From the NCBI RefSeq assembly GCF_029541745.1, contig NZ_CP089746.1:3348001-3412000 (forward strand): DNA of 64,000 bases. Direction: 5' to 3'. The stretch's first letter is position 1, and every line of letters starts with the position of its first letter. This DNA is from Streptomyces sp. LX-29. GTDB taxonomy: Bacteria > Actinomycetota > Actinomycetes > Streptomycetales > Streptomycetaceae. The position numbers were made by a program, and so were the translations under genes. Of the stretch, positions 7,776 to 16,566 are shown one piece after another. Under the pieces are notes generated by a model. It was not told the DNA's origin and ran no database searches. It was given only the letters and a program-made list of their open reading frames with translations.

Positions 7776-8669
7776 TCACACCGTGTCGAGGTCCAGATGG
7801 CCGAGCTTGTCGGGGTTGAGGACGACGTCGATGCCGACGATCCGGCCGTCGTCCCCGTCGAGGGTGAAGGCGAAGACGCCGGCCAGCCCGCCGGCGGGGT
7901 CCCGGAAGAGGAGCCCGGGGGCGCCGTTGACGTCCCGTACGGTCATGCTCATGGTCCGCCGGTCGAAGCCGCGCATCAGGCGCAGCGCGAAGCGCGCCAC
8001 CTTCTCTCCGCCGATGACCGGCAGCCGCGCCGCGCCCTTGACCTTGCCGCCGCTGTCCGCGCGGTAGACCACCTGGGGGTCGAGGATCTCCAGCAGCCCG
8101 TCGAAGTCCCCGCCCATGACGGCGGCCAGGAAGGCGTCCACCGCGCGACGGTGCTCGCCCCGATCCACCGAGCGTCGCGGCGCCTGGTCCCGCACCCGTC
8201 TGCGGGCGCGCGAGGCGAGCTGCCGTACGGAGTCGGGGGTGCGGCCCACCACCTCGGCGATCTCCGGGAACGGCACCGCGAACACGTCGTGCAGGATGAA
8301 GGCGGTGCGCTCGGCCGGGGTCAGCCGCTCCAGCACGGTGAGCATCGCCATGCCCACCGACTCGTCCAGGGTGACCCGGTCCTCCGGGGAGCCGGGGGCG
8401 GGGCTCTGCGCCACGACCGGCTCCGGCAGCCAGGGGCCGACGTAGGTCTCACGGCGGGACCGGGCGGAGCCCAGCTGGTCGTAACAGATCCGGCTGACGA
8501 CGGTGGTGAGGTACGCGCGCGGGTCGGTCGCCTCTCCCTCCGGCAGCGCCTGCCAGCGCAGCCAGGTCTCCTGCACCGCGTCGTCGGCGTCCGCGACCGA
8601 TCCCGTGATGCGGTAGGCGACGGCCCACAGCCGTCGGCGGTGCGTCTCGAACTCCGTCAGCTCAGCCAT
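7776..8669 (-). CDS. ECF sigma factor of the ECF41 type (SigJ-like, SnoaL C-domain)
   Basis: A 297-aa sigma factor. Region 2 (about 8-75, RLWAVAYRITGSVADADDAVQETWLRW) and region 4 (about 115-170, LTPAERTAFILHDVFAVPF) are followed by a SnoaL/NTF2-like C-terminal domain (about 180-297). ECF41 members lack a separate anti-sigma factor and are controlled by this fused domain. The family DGGGK motif is present in altered form as DSGGK. I chose ATG 8669 (GAGAGG nine nt upstream) over ATG 8678. The FAD oxidoreductase downstream is a classic ECF41 partner class. Three CCGGAAGGGA decamers lie about 75-105 bp upstream. Confidence 0.9.
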   Translation of the reverse strand: MAELTEFETHRRRLWAVAYRITGSVADADDAVQETWLRWQALPEGEATDPRAYLTTVVSRICYDQLGSARSRRETYVGPWLPEPVVAQSPAPGSPEDRVTLDESVGMAMLTVLERLTPAERTAFILHDVFAVPFPEIAEVVGRTPDSVRQLASRARRRVRDQAPRRSVDRGEHRRAVDAFLAAVMGGDFDGLLEILDPQVVYRADSGGKVKGAARLPVIGGEKVARFALRLMRGFDRRTMSMTVRDVNGAPGLLFRDPAGGLAGVFAFTLDGDDGRIVGIDVVLNPDKLGHLDLDTV

Positions 8670-8743
8670 GATCGTCATCCTCTCGCGCCCCGCGCCGCCC
8701 ATCGACGTCGGAATCCCGGCGCCGCGCGGCGCCCGCCGTCGGC

Positions 8744-8773
8744 CCGGAAGGGACCGGAAGGGACCGGAAGGGA
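8744..8773. repeat. Three tandem 10-bp repeats
   Basis: CCGGAAGGGA occurs three times with no gap, upstream of the ECF41 sigma gene. The period is one helical turn. It may be an operator or simple repeat slippage. Confidence 0.85.
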
Positions 8774-8866
8774 GACGACAGGGCGGGGCGAGGTGTGACA
8801 CGGGGGACGGGCGCGGGTCGGCACCGGGGCGTCGACACCGGCGGCCGCGCCGCCGCGGCGAGGGCG

Positions 8867-9394
8867 TCAGCGGCGCTTGCGGGGCTTCTTTCCGGCCTTG
8901 GCCGGGTTGCCGGTGCGGGAGGTGCGGCGGCGCTCGTAGGCGGCACGGTCGGCCTCGTACTCGGCGCGGACCAGCTTCTCCCCGGGGGCCTCCGCGAGGC
9001 TGCGGACGAAGTAGGCGAGCAGGACGCCGACGAAGCCGATGCTCTTGATACTGCGCATCGAGCGCTCGACGGCCTCGTCGCGTGGTGTCTCGGGGCGCCG
9101 CCTGAACCCCTCCCAGGTGCGGCGGAAGCCGATGGCGCTGCAGATCGCGAAGGCCGCGATGAGCATCGCGTTGACCAGCCCGCCGGCCTCGGAGAGGGCC
9201 ACGCCCTGGTAGGCGAAGCGCAACACGAAGGCGCCGGCCGCGGCGGCGGCCAGGGAGCCGAGGGCGACACCGGCGCGCCGCGCCGCGTATCCGCCGTCGT
9301 GGCGCACCCAGGTCGTCCCGAAGAACCGCAGGGGTTCGGGCCGGGGCCCGCCCTGGTCCTCCTCCGTGCCGTCCGGCCGCTTCGCTTCGCTCAT
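8867..9394 (-). CDS. Membrane protein, unknown function
   Basis: A 175-aa protein I do not recognise. Residues about 40-60 and 70-90 are hydrophobic helices (GVALGSLAAAAAGAFVLRF and GLVNAMLIAAFAICSAIGF), with a third near 120 (SIGFVGVLLAYFV). The C-terminus is strongly basic (KAGKKPRKRR). No enzyme motif is visible. The start lacks a Shine-Dalgarno, but GATAAT on the minus strand (9407-9402) lies 7 nt before ATG, which points to a leaderless transcript. Confidence 0.7.
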   Translation of the reverse strand: MSEAKRPDGTEEDQGGPRPEPLRFFGTTWVRHDGGYAARRAGVALGSLAAAAAGAFVLRFAYQGVALSEAGGLVNAMLIAAFAICSAIGFRRTWEGFRRRPETPRDEAVERSMRSIKSIGFVGVLLAYFVRSLAEAPGEKLVRAEYEADRAAYERRRTSRTGNPAKAGKKPRKRR

Positions 9395-9429
9395 GCCATC
9401 GATTATCTATCGGCGGCCCGGGATCCCCA

Positions 9430-9489
9430 CCGGCCGCCCGCGCGGGGACGCACCCGGCCGCCCGCGCGGGGTGCACCCCGGCCGCCCGC
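9430..9489. repeat. 24-bp tandem repeat, 2.5 copies
   Basis: Copies begin at 9430, 9454 and 9478, each opening with CCGGCCGCCCGC; the third is partial. It lies between a leftward membrane-protein gene and the first kinase gene. Confidence 0.8.
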
Positions 9490-9602
9490 CGCGCGGACGC
9501 GCCACGCCCGCCCACGCGAGGGCGTGTACCGGGCTGCCGGTCTCCGGGCGCGCCGTTTAGGCTGAGCAGCCTCGGGCGTGCCGGGATACGGGAGGGGCGA
9601 GG

Positions 9603-11813
9603 GTGCCGCTGAGCGCCGGGGATCCGGAATCGATTGGCGACTACCAGCTGCTGGAACGACTCGGGTCCGGCGGCATGGGGGTGGTGTACCGGGCCTGCTC
9701 GGCCTCCGGCCGGCAGGTCGCCGTCAAGCTCGTGCACGCGCAGTTCGCGCTCGACGACGAGTTCCGCACCCGGTTCCGCCAGGAGGTGGCCGCGGCCCGG
9801 CGGGTGAGCGGCGCCTACACCGCCCCGGTCGTGGACGCCGACCCGGACGCCGAGCGGCCGTGGATGGCCACCCTGTACGTCCCCGGGCAGACGCTCGCCC
9901 AGCGACTCGCCGACACCGGGCCGCTGGACGCCGCGGAGCTGCGCCGGCTGGCGCTGGGGATGGCCGAGGCGCTGGGCGACATCCACCGGGTCGGCGTCGT
10001 GCACCGCGACCTGAAGCCGGCCAACGTCCTGATGTCGGAGGACGGGCCGCGCGTCATCGACTTCGGGATCTCCCGGGCGGCGGACAACCAGACGCTGACG
10101 GTCACCGGTCGGGTGATGGGCACCCCGCCCTTCATGTCGCCCGAGCAGCTCAGCCGGCCGCGCGAGGTGACCGCGGCCTCGGACATCTTCTCGCTGGGCG
10201 CGCTGCTGGTGTACGCGGTGACCGGGCGCGGTCCGTTCGACTCGGACAGCCCCTACATGACGGCCTATCAGGTGGTGCACGAGCCGCCCGCGCTGGAGGA
10301 GCTGGCTCGCCCGCTGCGCGACATCGTGGCCGACTGTCTCGCCAAGGACCCCGCCGAGCGGCCCGCGCTGCCCGAGCTGATGCCGCGGCTGCGCGACCTG
10401 CCGACGCGCGGTTCGCTGCTCGCCCAGGCCGGCGAGACCGGCGGCGACGCCCCGGCGCGGGGACCGGAGACGGGCGGCGGCACGGCGCCCGACCGGGACT
10501 CCGGCCCGGACCGGACCCCTCGGGACTACGGCCCCACCAGCCCCGGCCGGCGGCGCCGACGCACCGTGCTGGCCATCGTGGCCGCCGTGGCGGCGCTCGG
10601 CCTCGGCGGCGGCGGAGTGGCGCTGTACGCCTCGGGCGGCAGCGGGGTACGCACCAGCTCCGACCCGGGCCCGTCCGAAACCGCGACCCCGAGCACCCGG
10701 GCGGTGCCGCTCCCCGCGGGCTGGCGGCCGTGGCGGATGAGCCAGCCGGTCGCGGCCGGCGTCGACCATGTGCAGGGCGACGAGTCCGACCCCGGCTGCG
10801 TGGCCCAGGGCACCACCCTCTACTGCGGCGGCATGGACGCCCCGGTGGTCCGGATCAACGGCCTCAACGGCAAGGTCGAGTGGCGCGCCAAGGGCCTCGT
10901 CCTCAACGTGGACACGACCAGCACCAACACCTCACCCCTGAACGTGCACGGTGACCTGGTCTATCTCCACGACTCCGTGAACGACACCACCAGCCGGCTG
11001 GTGGCGCTGCGCACCGACACCGGCACAGCCGCGTGGTCACACCAGGTGAGCTCCACCGCCGACACCCAGCTGGTGGGCGATCTGCTGCTGTCCAACACCC
11101 CGGGCGACAGCGCGATCGTGGCCCGGCACGCGGTGACCGGCCAGACCCGCTGGACGGCCCCGCTGCCGCAGGGGGCCTCCTGCAACCCGATGCCCTCCAC
11201 GAGCGGGCCGCCGTACGCCTACTGCTGGCTGTCGGAGAACCGCTCCACCATGATGCGGTTCGACCCGCGTGACGGCAGCATGAAGCAGCTGGGCCGGCTC
11301 CGGGATACCGACGAACCGGTGGGGCGGCGGAACGGGGCGCTCCTCGCCCTGCGGGCCGACGCGTCGACGTTCGCCAGGTACGAGAAGCTCATCCGGATCG
11401 ATGAGAAGACCGGGAAGGAGCGCAGCTTCAGTCTGCCCGCGGGCGCCTCGGGCACCGGGGCGCTCGTCGACGGCCGGCTCTTCTTCGTGCAGGAGAGCGG
11501 GCGCGTCACCCTCGTCGACCCCGACACCGGGGCCGAGGTGTGGTCGCGGGCGACACCGGTGGAGCGACTCGGTAAGCCGCTGGTGTCCGAGGACGGCCGC
11601 ACCATCTACCTGTGCAGCTCCAGCGGCCGGTTCCAGGCGATCCGGATGTCCGACGGCCGACCGCTGTGGCAGTCCGCGGCGCGCAGCAGCACCAGTGGCT
11701 TCGGACCGACCTCCCAGGTGCTGCCGCTGGGCGGCGCGCTGGTCGGAACGGCGGTGGACGGGACGGTGTTCTCCATCGACCCGGAGAACCCGAACGCGAA
11801 GCCGAAGCGATAG
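9603..11813 (+). CDS. Ser/Thr protein kinase with extracellular PQQ-like propeller
   Basis: A 736-aa membrane Hanks-type kinase. The kinase domain (about 12-275) has GSGGMG (P-loop), VAVKL (ATP lysine), HRDLKPAN (catalytic loop) and DFG. A Pro/Gly/Asp linker leads to one transmembrane helix (about 320-342). The external part (about 390-736) contains repeated strands such as YLHDSVNDTTSRLVALRTDTG that resemble PQQ/quinoprotein beta-propeller blades, probably the sensor. GTG 9603 has GGAGGGG upstream. A TAGGCT -10-like hexamer lies at 9558-9563. It is the first of three tandem kinases; ligand and targets are unknown. Confidence 0.93.
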   Translation: MPLSAGDPESIGDYQLLERLGSGGMGVVYRACSASGRQVAVKLVHAQFALDDEFRTRFRQEVAAARRVSGAYTAPVVDADPDAERPWMATLYVPGQTLAQRLADTGPLDAAELRRLALGMAEALGDIHRVGVVHRDLKPANVLMSEDGPRVIDFGISRAADNQTLTVTGRVMGTPPFMSPEQLSRPREVTAASDIFSLGALLVYAVTGRGPFDSDSPYMTAYQVVHEPPALEELARPLRDIVADCLAKDPAERPALPELMPRLRDLPTRGSLLAQAGETGGDAPARGPETGGGTAPDRDSGPDRTPRDYGPTSPGRRRRRTVLAIVAAVAALGLGGGGVALYASGGSGVRTSSDPGPSETATPSTRAVPLPAGWRPWRMSQPVAAGVDHVQGDESDPGCVAQGTTLYCGGMDAPVVRINGLNGKVEWRAKGLVLNVDTTSTNTSPLNVHGDLVYLHDSVNDTTSRLVALRTDTGTAAWSHQVSSTADTQLVGDLLLSNTPGDSAIVARHAVTGQTRWTAPLPQGASCNPMPSTSGPPYAYCWLSENRSTMMRFDPRDGSMKQLGRLRDTDEPVGRRNGALLALRADASTFARYEKLIRIDEKTGKERSFSLPAGASGTGALVDGRLFFVQESGRVTLVDPDTGAEVWSRATPVERLGKPLVSEDGRTIYLCSSSGRFQAIRMSDGRPLWQSAARSSTSGFGPTSQVLPLGGALVGTAVDGTVFSIDPENPNAKPKR

Positions 11814-11904
11814 CCGCAGAGAGGGGGCCGCGACCGCCCCGCCGCCGGCAGCCCGTTCCGACCGCCGGCGACGTCCGTGCCCTTGACCGCGTGGTGAGGC
11901 GGCG

Positions 11905-12234
11905 TCAGCCGCACTGCGGGGCGACGAAGCCGTCGCTCCCGGTCTTCACGAACGCGTCCGAGACGAACTGCCCGGGCGCGATGTTGTCCCAGACGTCCGT
12001 CGTGCCGTACGGGCCGCTGACCCGCTCGCCGCGGCGCTGGCAGCGTATGGGCACCCGCGCGTCGTACGGCAGCACCTTGACCAGCGGGCTGGTGCTGCTG
12101 GGCCCGCGGCGGACGTTGACCCGGTGGCCGGGCGCCACCGGATAGGTGACGGACTCGGCGGCGGCCATCGTCTCGACGGACTCTCCCACCGCCTCGGCCG
12201 CTACGGACTCCTCGACGGCTTCTTCCATGGCCAT
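11905..12234 (-). CDS. Bacterial SH3-like domain protein
   Basis: A 109-aa protein. After an acidic Glu/Ala-rich N-terminus it has an SH3b-like fold (about 30-105): VNVRRGPSSTSPLVKVLPYD is the typical strand-turn pattern. Two Cys residues near the C-terminal half (IRCQRRG and APQCG) may form a disulfide. There is no clear signal peptide, unusual because many relatives are secreted wall-binding proteins. GGAGGGG sits 6 nt before ATG 12234; a second ATG two codons in is possible. It lies between two kinase genes on the opposite strand. Confidence 0.75.
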   Translation of the reverse strand: MAMEEAVEESVAAEAVGESVETMAAAESVTYPVAPGHRVNVRRGPSSTSPLVKVLPYDARVPIRCQRRGERVSGPYGTTDVWDNIAPGQFVSDAFVKTGSDGFVAPQCG

Positions 12235-12366
12235 GTCGGCCCCTCCCCCGTTGGAACGTCAGTTGTGTGGAACATGCGCAGGCTAGCAAGGTTGCCCTGG
12301 CTCGTACGCGTCATCGACTAGGCTCCCAGCGTCGCGACTGCGGCCGAATTCACGGGGGTGGGGGGA

Positions 12367-14763
12367 ATGCCGCCGCTGCGCAGTGCCGGGACGGGCCCGG
12401 AAGCGGAGGACCCGGGGTATGCCGGGCAATACCGCCTGGAGGCGCGCCTGGGCTCGGGCGGCATGGGCGTCGTACACCTGGCCCGCTCGACCTCCGGACT
12501 GCGGCTCGCGGTGAAGGTGGTGCACGCGGAGTACGCCGCCGACCCGGAGTTCAGGGCGCGCTTCCGACAGGAGGTGGCGGCCGCGCGGCGGGTCAGCGGC
12601 GCTTTCACGGCACCCGTGGTGGACGCCGACCCGGACGGCGAGCGGCCCTGGATGGCCACCCTCTACATCCCCGGCCCGACCCTCTCCGAGCACGTCAAGC
12701 GGAACGGTCCGCTGGAGACGGACGAGGTGCTTCAGTTGGCGGCCGGGCTCGCGGAGGCGCTGCGCGACATTCATCGCGCCGGCGTGGTGCACCGCGATCT
12801 GAAGCCCAGCAACGTGTTGCTCGCCGCGGACGGGCCCAAGGTCATCGACTTCGGCATCTCGCGCCCCGCCGACAGCGATCTGCGGACCGAGACCGGCAAG
12901 TTGATCGGCACGCCCCCCTTCATGGCGCCCGAGCAGTTCCAGCGGCCGCGTCAGGTGGGGCCGGCGGCGGACGTGTTCGCACTCGGCTCGGTGCTGGTGC
13001 ACGCGGCCACCGGAAGCGGCCCCTTCGACTCCGAAAGCCCGTACATCGTGGCCTACCAGGTGGTGCACGACGAGGCGGACCTGGCCGGGGTGCCGGCCGA
13101 GCTGACGCCGCTGGTCCGCCGCTGCCTGGCCAAAGACCCCGACGAACGCCCCACGCCCGACGCCCTGATGGCGGCCCTGCGCGCGGTCCGCGGTCCGTAC
13201 GCGCCCGCCCCGCGCGGTCCGGCGCCCCGCGTCCCGGCCCAACGCGGCCCCGCGCGGGACGGCGAGGCCGGGGCGGACGAACCGTTCCCGGGTGGCGTCG
13301 GCGACGCCTGCGGGACGGGCCCGACGGGCGGCGACGCGGGCTCCGCCGACACCCACATACGGGCCGCCGGGCCCGGATCCGGCAGCCGGAACTCCGGCGA
13401 CAGCGGTCAGGGACCTGAGGACCCCGAGCGCTCGCAGGGCTCCGGTGGCGGCCGGCGCTCGCTGCCGACCCGCCTGCGGGGCCGGCGCGGCTGGATCGCG
13501 GCCGGTCTCGCGGTCACCGTCGTCTTCGGCGCCGGCACCCTCTGGTCGCTCCACCGGCTCGACGAACTGCGCTCCGACCCGCACCGGCCGCCCGCCAAGA
13601 CCGCCAAGGCGTGGCACCCCTGGGAGACCACCCTCGGCGCCGACCCGCAGCCGGGCCGGGAAGGCGGCGGTCAGTCGGCGGCCGGCGGCCACTCGCCGCG
13701 GGGGGCCGGCACCGCGGCGAGTGGGCGGGCCGCCTACTGCGGCTACGCGCGGGGCGCGCTGTACTGCGCGGGCCCCGGCGTACGGGCCGCGCGGCTGAAC
13801 CCGGCCGACGGCGACCAGGTGTGGTCGCTGCCCGGTGCCCGGCGCGACCGGGACGACGGCGCGCCCACACCGCCGGTGTTCTCCGGCGGGCTGGTCCAGG
13901 TGCTGTCTCCGGACGGCACCCGGCTGGAGGCGTTCGACCCCGACGCCCGCGCGGCGCAACGCTCCCGCTGGAGCCGGAACGTGTCCGCGTACGCCGGCCG
14001 TGTCTACCGCGCCGGCGACACCACGCTGCTGGTCTCCGCCGACGGCACGGTCACCGCGATCGACGCGGCGGACAACAGCCGGCGTTGGCGGCACCGGATC
14101 GCCGGCCACACACTGCCCGTCTTCTTCTCCGACGCCCGGGGCCGCGTCGCGTACGCCGTCACCGCGACCCCCGACGGCTCGCGCACCCTGGTCACCGCGC
14201 TGGATCCGGTGCTCGGCACCGTCCACTGGCAGCACGGGCTGCCCGGCAATCTGACCCCGGTGGGCACCGGCCCCGAGGGCGTGGTGCTGTTCACCGAGGT
14301 CGACGCCCAGACACGCACCACGGCCGTGGTCCGCTTCGACCCCGTGCCGACCGAGGCCCGTCGGGTGCCGCTGCCGACCCCGGTGACCACGGTCAGCGCC
14401 ACCAGCCGCGGCGACACGGTCTTCCTTTTGGGCGCCGACGGCGGCCTGGTGGCCCTGGGCACCGGTGCCACGGGCGGCTCGGGCAAGCAGCTGTGGCGCC
14501 TGGAGACCTCGGTGGGCAACGCGTCCCCGCTGGTCGCGGCCGGGGACGACCGGCTGTACTTCTCCGCCGCGGACGGGCGACTGCTGGCCGTGGACACCGA
14601 CCGCGGCGAGCTGATGGGCGAGACCCCGACCCGCACCGGCAAGGCCGACAGCGGCTATCTCGACACGCTGCCCGCGCCGGTGGTCGCGGACGGCAAGGTC
14701 TTCGGCTCCGCGCCCGACGGCACGGTCTTCGCCGTCGACGAGCGGGCGCCGTCGCAGTGGTAG
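12367..14763 (+). CDS. Ser/Thr protein kinase with extracellular PQQ-like propeller (second copy)
   Basis: A roughly 798-aa homologue of the preceding kinase. The kinase domain (about 20-280) keeps GSGGMG, VKVVHAE (lysine), HRDLKPSN and DFG. A Gly/Pro-rich linker and a single transmembrane helix (GWIAAGLAVTVVFGAGTLW) precede an external beta-propeller region with repeats such as GDQVWSLPGA and KQLWRLETSVGN. I chose ATG 12367, placed after GGGGGTG; GTG 12358 is an alternative. TAGGCT at 12319-12324 mirrors the promoter position of the first kinase gene, suggesting separate transcription. Sensor ligand unknown. Confidence 0.92.
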   Translation: MPPLRSAGTGPEAEDPGYAGQYRLEARLGSGGMGVVHLARSTSGLRLAVKVVHAEYAADPEFRARFRQEVAAARRVSGAFTAPVVDADPDGERPWMATLYIPGPTLSEHVKRNGPLETDEVLQLAAGLAEALRDIHRAGVVHRDLKPSNVLLAADGPKVIDFGISRPADSDLRTETGKLIGTPPFMAPEQFQRPRQVGPAADVFALGSVLVHAATGSGPFDSESPYIVAYQVVHDEADLAGVPAELTPLVRRCLAKDPDERPTPDALMAALRAVRGPYAPAPRGPAPRVPAQRGPARDGEAGADEPFPGGVGDACGTGPTGGDAGSADTHIRAAGPGSGSRNSGDSGQGPEDPERSQGSGGGRRSLPTRLRGRRGWIAAGLAVTVVFGAGTLWSLHRLDELRSDPHRPPAKTAKAWHPWETTLGADPQPGREGGGQSAAGGHSPRGAGTAASGRAAYCGYARGALYCAGPGVRAARLNPADGDQVWSLPGARRDRDDGAPTPPVFSGGLVQVLSPDGTRLEAFDPDARAAQRSRWSRNVSAYAGRVYRAGDTTLLVSADGTVTAIDAADNSRRWRHRIAGHTLPVFFSDARGRVAYAVTATPDGSRTLVTALDPVLGTVHWQHGLPGNLTPVGTGPEGVVLFTEVDAQTRTTAVVRFDPVPTEARRVPLPTPVTTVSATSRGDTVFLLGADGGLVALGTGATGGSGKQLWRLETSVGNASPLVAAGDDRLYFSAADGRLLAVDTDRGELMGETPTRTGKADSGYLDTLPAPVVADGKVFGSAPDGTVFAVDERAPSQW

Positions 14764-14902
14764 CCGCGGGACGCGCCGCTCGGCGGCCTCGCCGAGTCCC
14801 CATTCCGGGTGGACAATTCCGCATTCCTCCAAGAGCGCCGCAGAACGCCCCTAAAGTGACGCCACGTCTCGTGTCGTAACGAGTCGTACGGGGGAAGACC
14901 GG

Positions 14903-15985
14903 ATGGTGCTGCGCGCAGGGGATCCAGAGTCCATCGGCGGCTACGCGCTGGAGCGCCGGCTCGGCTCCGGCGGCATGGGCACGGTGTATCTGGCCCGGTC
15001 GGACTCCGGGCGCCGGCTGGCGGTGAAGGTCGTGCACCAGCAGTTCGCGGAGGACGAGGAGTTCCGCACCCGGTTCCGGCAGGAGATCGCGGCGGCGCGC
15101 CGGGTCAGCGGGGCGTTCACCGCCCCGGTGGTGGACGCCGACGCGGACGCCGCCCGCCCCTGGATGGCGACCTCGTACGTGCCGGGCCCCACCCTCGCCG
15201 AACGCATCAGCCGCCAGGGCCCGCTGCGCGGCGCCGAGCTGCGACGACTGGCCATCGGGCTGGCGGAGGCGCTGCGCGACATCCACCGCGCGGGGGTGGT
15301 GCACCGCGACCTCAAACCGGGCAATGTGCTGCTCGCGGCGGACGGGCCCAAGGTCATCGACTTCGGCATCTCGCGCGCCGCCGACCACCAGACGCTCACC
15401 ATGACCGGCCGGGTCATGGGCACCCCGCCCTTCATGTCCCCCGAGCAACTGCGCACCCCGCGCGAGGTCGGCCCCGAGTCGGACGTCTTCGCGCTGGGGG
15501 CGGTCCTGGTCTACGCGGCCACCGGCCACAGCCCCTTCACCGCCGACACCCCGTATATGACGGCCTACCACGTCATGTGCGACCCACCCGAGCTGAGCGG
15601 GCTGGCGAGCCCGCTGCGCCGGATCGCCGCCGACTGCCTGGCCAAACGCCCGGCCTCACGGCCCGCGCTGCCCGAACTACTGGCCCGGCTACGCGCCCTG
15701 CCGGACGAGGAGGAGGGGTCGCCGTGGGCGGCAGCGCCCCGTCCGGCGGGCTGGGTGGCGCGGGCGACGCCCCGCCCACCGGGCCCGCCCCGCACCCGCC
15801 GGCACCGCCCGTGCCGGGCCCGGCTGACCACGGTGGCGGCGCTGCTCCTGGTCGCGGTGGCCCAGCCGACACCGACTCCGACGCCGAGACCGGAGGCGCC
15901 GGCCGCCACCACCCCCGCCGAGGGCGTGCGGAAGCTCCCGCCTCGGCCGGGCCCCGCTACTCCCCTGTCCCGCCCTTCCCCGTAA
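14903..15985 (+). CDS. Ser/Thr protein kinase, short, without propeller domain
   Basis: A 360-aa third tandem kinase. The catalytic domain (about 10-270) is intact: GSGGMG, VKVVHQQ, HRDLKPGN and DFG. Unlike its two neighbours it ends soon after a weak hydrophobic stretch (TTVAALLLVAVA, near 318-330) in a Pro/Thr-rich tail, with no propeller. Either it is a naturally short paralogue or its sensor domain was lost or frameshifted; the low-complexity DNA after 15700 prevents a decision. GGGGGAAG precedes ATG, and TAAAGT (14852-14857) may be the -10 element. Its 3' end overlaps a convergent gene by 29 nt. Confidence 0.87.
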   Translation: MVLRAGDPESIGGYALERRLGSGGMGTVYLARSDSGRRLAVKVVHQQFAEDEEFRTRFRQEIAAARRVSGAFTAPVVDADADAARPWMATSYVPGPTLAERISRQGPLRGAELRRLAIGLAEALRDIHRAGVVHRDLKPGNVLLAADGPKVIDFGISRAADHQTLTMTGRVMGTPPFMSPEQLRTPREVGPESDVFALGAVLVYAATGHSPFTADTPYMTAYHVMCDPPELSGLASPLRRIAADCLAKRPASRPALPELLARLRALPDEEEGSPWAAAPRPAGWVARATPRPPGPPRTRRHRPCRARLTTVAALLLVAVAQPTPTPTPRPEAPAATTPAEGVRKLPPRPGPATPLSRPSP

Positions 15986-16412
15986 CCGGGGCCCCACCCC
16001 GGCCCCCGGCACCGGCACCGGCACCGGCATCGACACCGGCACCGGCACCGGCTTCAGCGCCACCCGGCGTGGCGCTCCCGTACTCGGGCGACCCCAGCCG
16101 CCCGCCCCGACTCTCCGCGACGCGCAAGACCATCTCCAACGCCTCGATGAGCCGCGCCGCGAGGAACCGCAGCTCCCCCGCGTCAGCCTTGCGATCGTCC
16201 AGCAGCAGACGGGCGTGACCGAGCAGCCCGAACCCCATGGAGAGCTGCGCGGCCTCCATCTCGTCCGCGACCTTGGTGAGGAACCCGGCCCTGTCCGAGT
16301 CGAGATAGCAGGGCTGCCCATGAGGCCCGGCCCAGGGGAGGAGCCGGAGGGACGAGACGGCGTGCACCTGATGCGTCGTCGTCTGCTGAGGCTTGGCGCT
16401 AGCTTGATGCAT
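15957..16412 (-). CDS. Conserved hypothetical protein next to GntR regulator
   Basis: A 151-aa cytoplasmic protein. Residues about 30-95 (GQPCYLDSDRAGFLTKVADE onward) look helical and conserved in style, with no transmembrane segment. The last 40 residues are a Gly/Ala low-complexity tail that overlaps the third kinase gene on the other strand. AAGGCAGG lies 6 nt before the ATG. It is divergent from a short GntR-type regulator with 154 bp between, so it may be that regulator's target. No function can be assigned. Confidence 0.68.
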   Translation of the reverse strand: MHQASAKPQQTTTHQVHAVSSLRLLPWAGPHGQPCYLDSDRAGFLTKVADEMEAAQLSMGFGLLGHARLLLDDRKADAGELRFLAARLIEALEMVLRVAESRGGRLGSPEYGSATPGGAEAGAGAGVDAGAGAGAGGRGGAPVTGKGGTGE

Positions 16413-16499
16413 CGTCGACCTGCCTTCTTCAGGTTGACCATGCCCCGGGGCCGTGTGGAGCGTCCGCCGGGGCGCCTTCGTCTCCTGAGCTTAGCCCAT

Positions 16500-16557
16500 G
16501 CATGCTACGGCGTACTAGGCATGCTATATCTCGCCTGATGTGGGGTGGCTTGCCTAG
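16500..16557. promoter_or_regulatory. Candidate GntR operator repeats
   Basis: GCATGCTA occurs twice (16500-16507 and 16519-16526) as direct repeats 19 bp apart. CTAGGCA (16515-16521) and TGCCTAG (16551-16557) form an inverted pair. These lie between the divergent hypothetical gene and the short GntR gene. Confidence 0.42.
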
Positions 16558-16566
16558 CGTGGTCAT

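Noticed and set aside
7776..10769. A 997-codon minus-strand frame merging the sigma gene with upstream DNA
   Set aside because: The conserved protein starts at 8669; the rest is antisense to the first kinase or intergenic.
12283..14832. Long minus-strand frame opposite the second kinase
   Set aside because: It is an antisense shadow of a GC-rich gene: the plus strand has all kinase motifs, while the minus frame gives only Arg/Gly/His-rich sequence.
14903..16218. Frameshift joining the third kinase to a longer C-terminus
   Set aside because: The alternative frame is only Pro/Ala/Gly low complexity with no propeller-like strands, so a frameshift cannot be supported; left as an open question.
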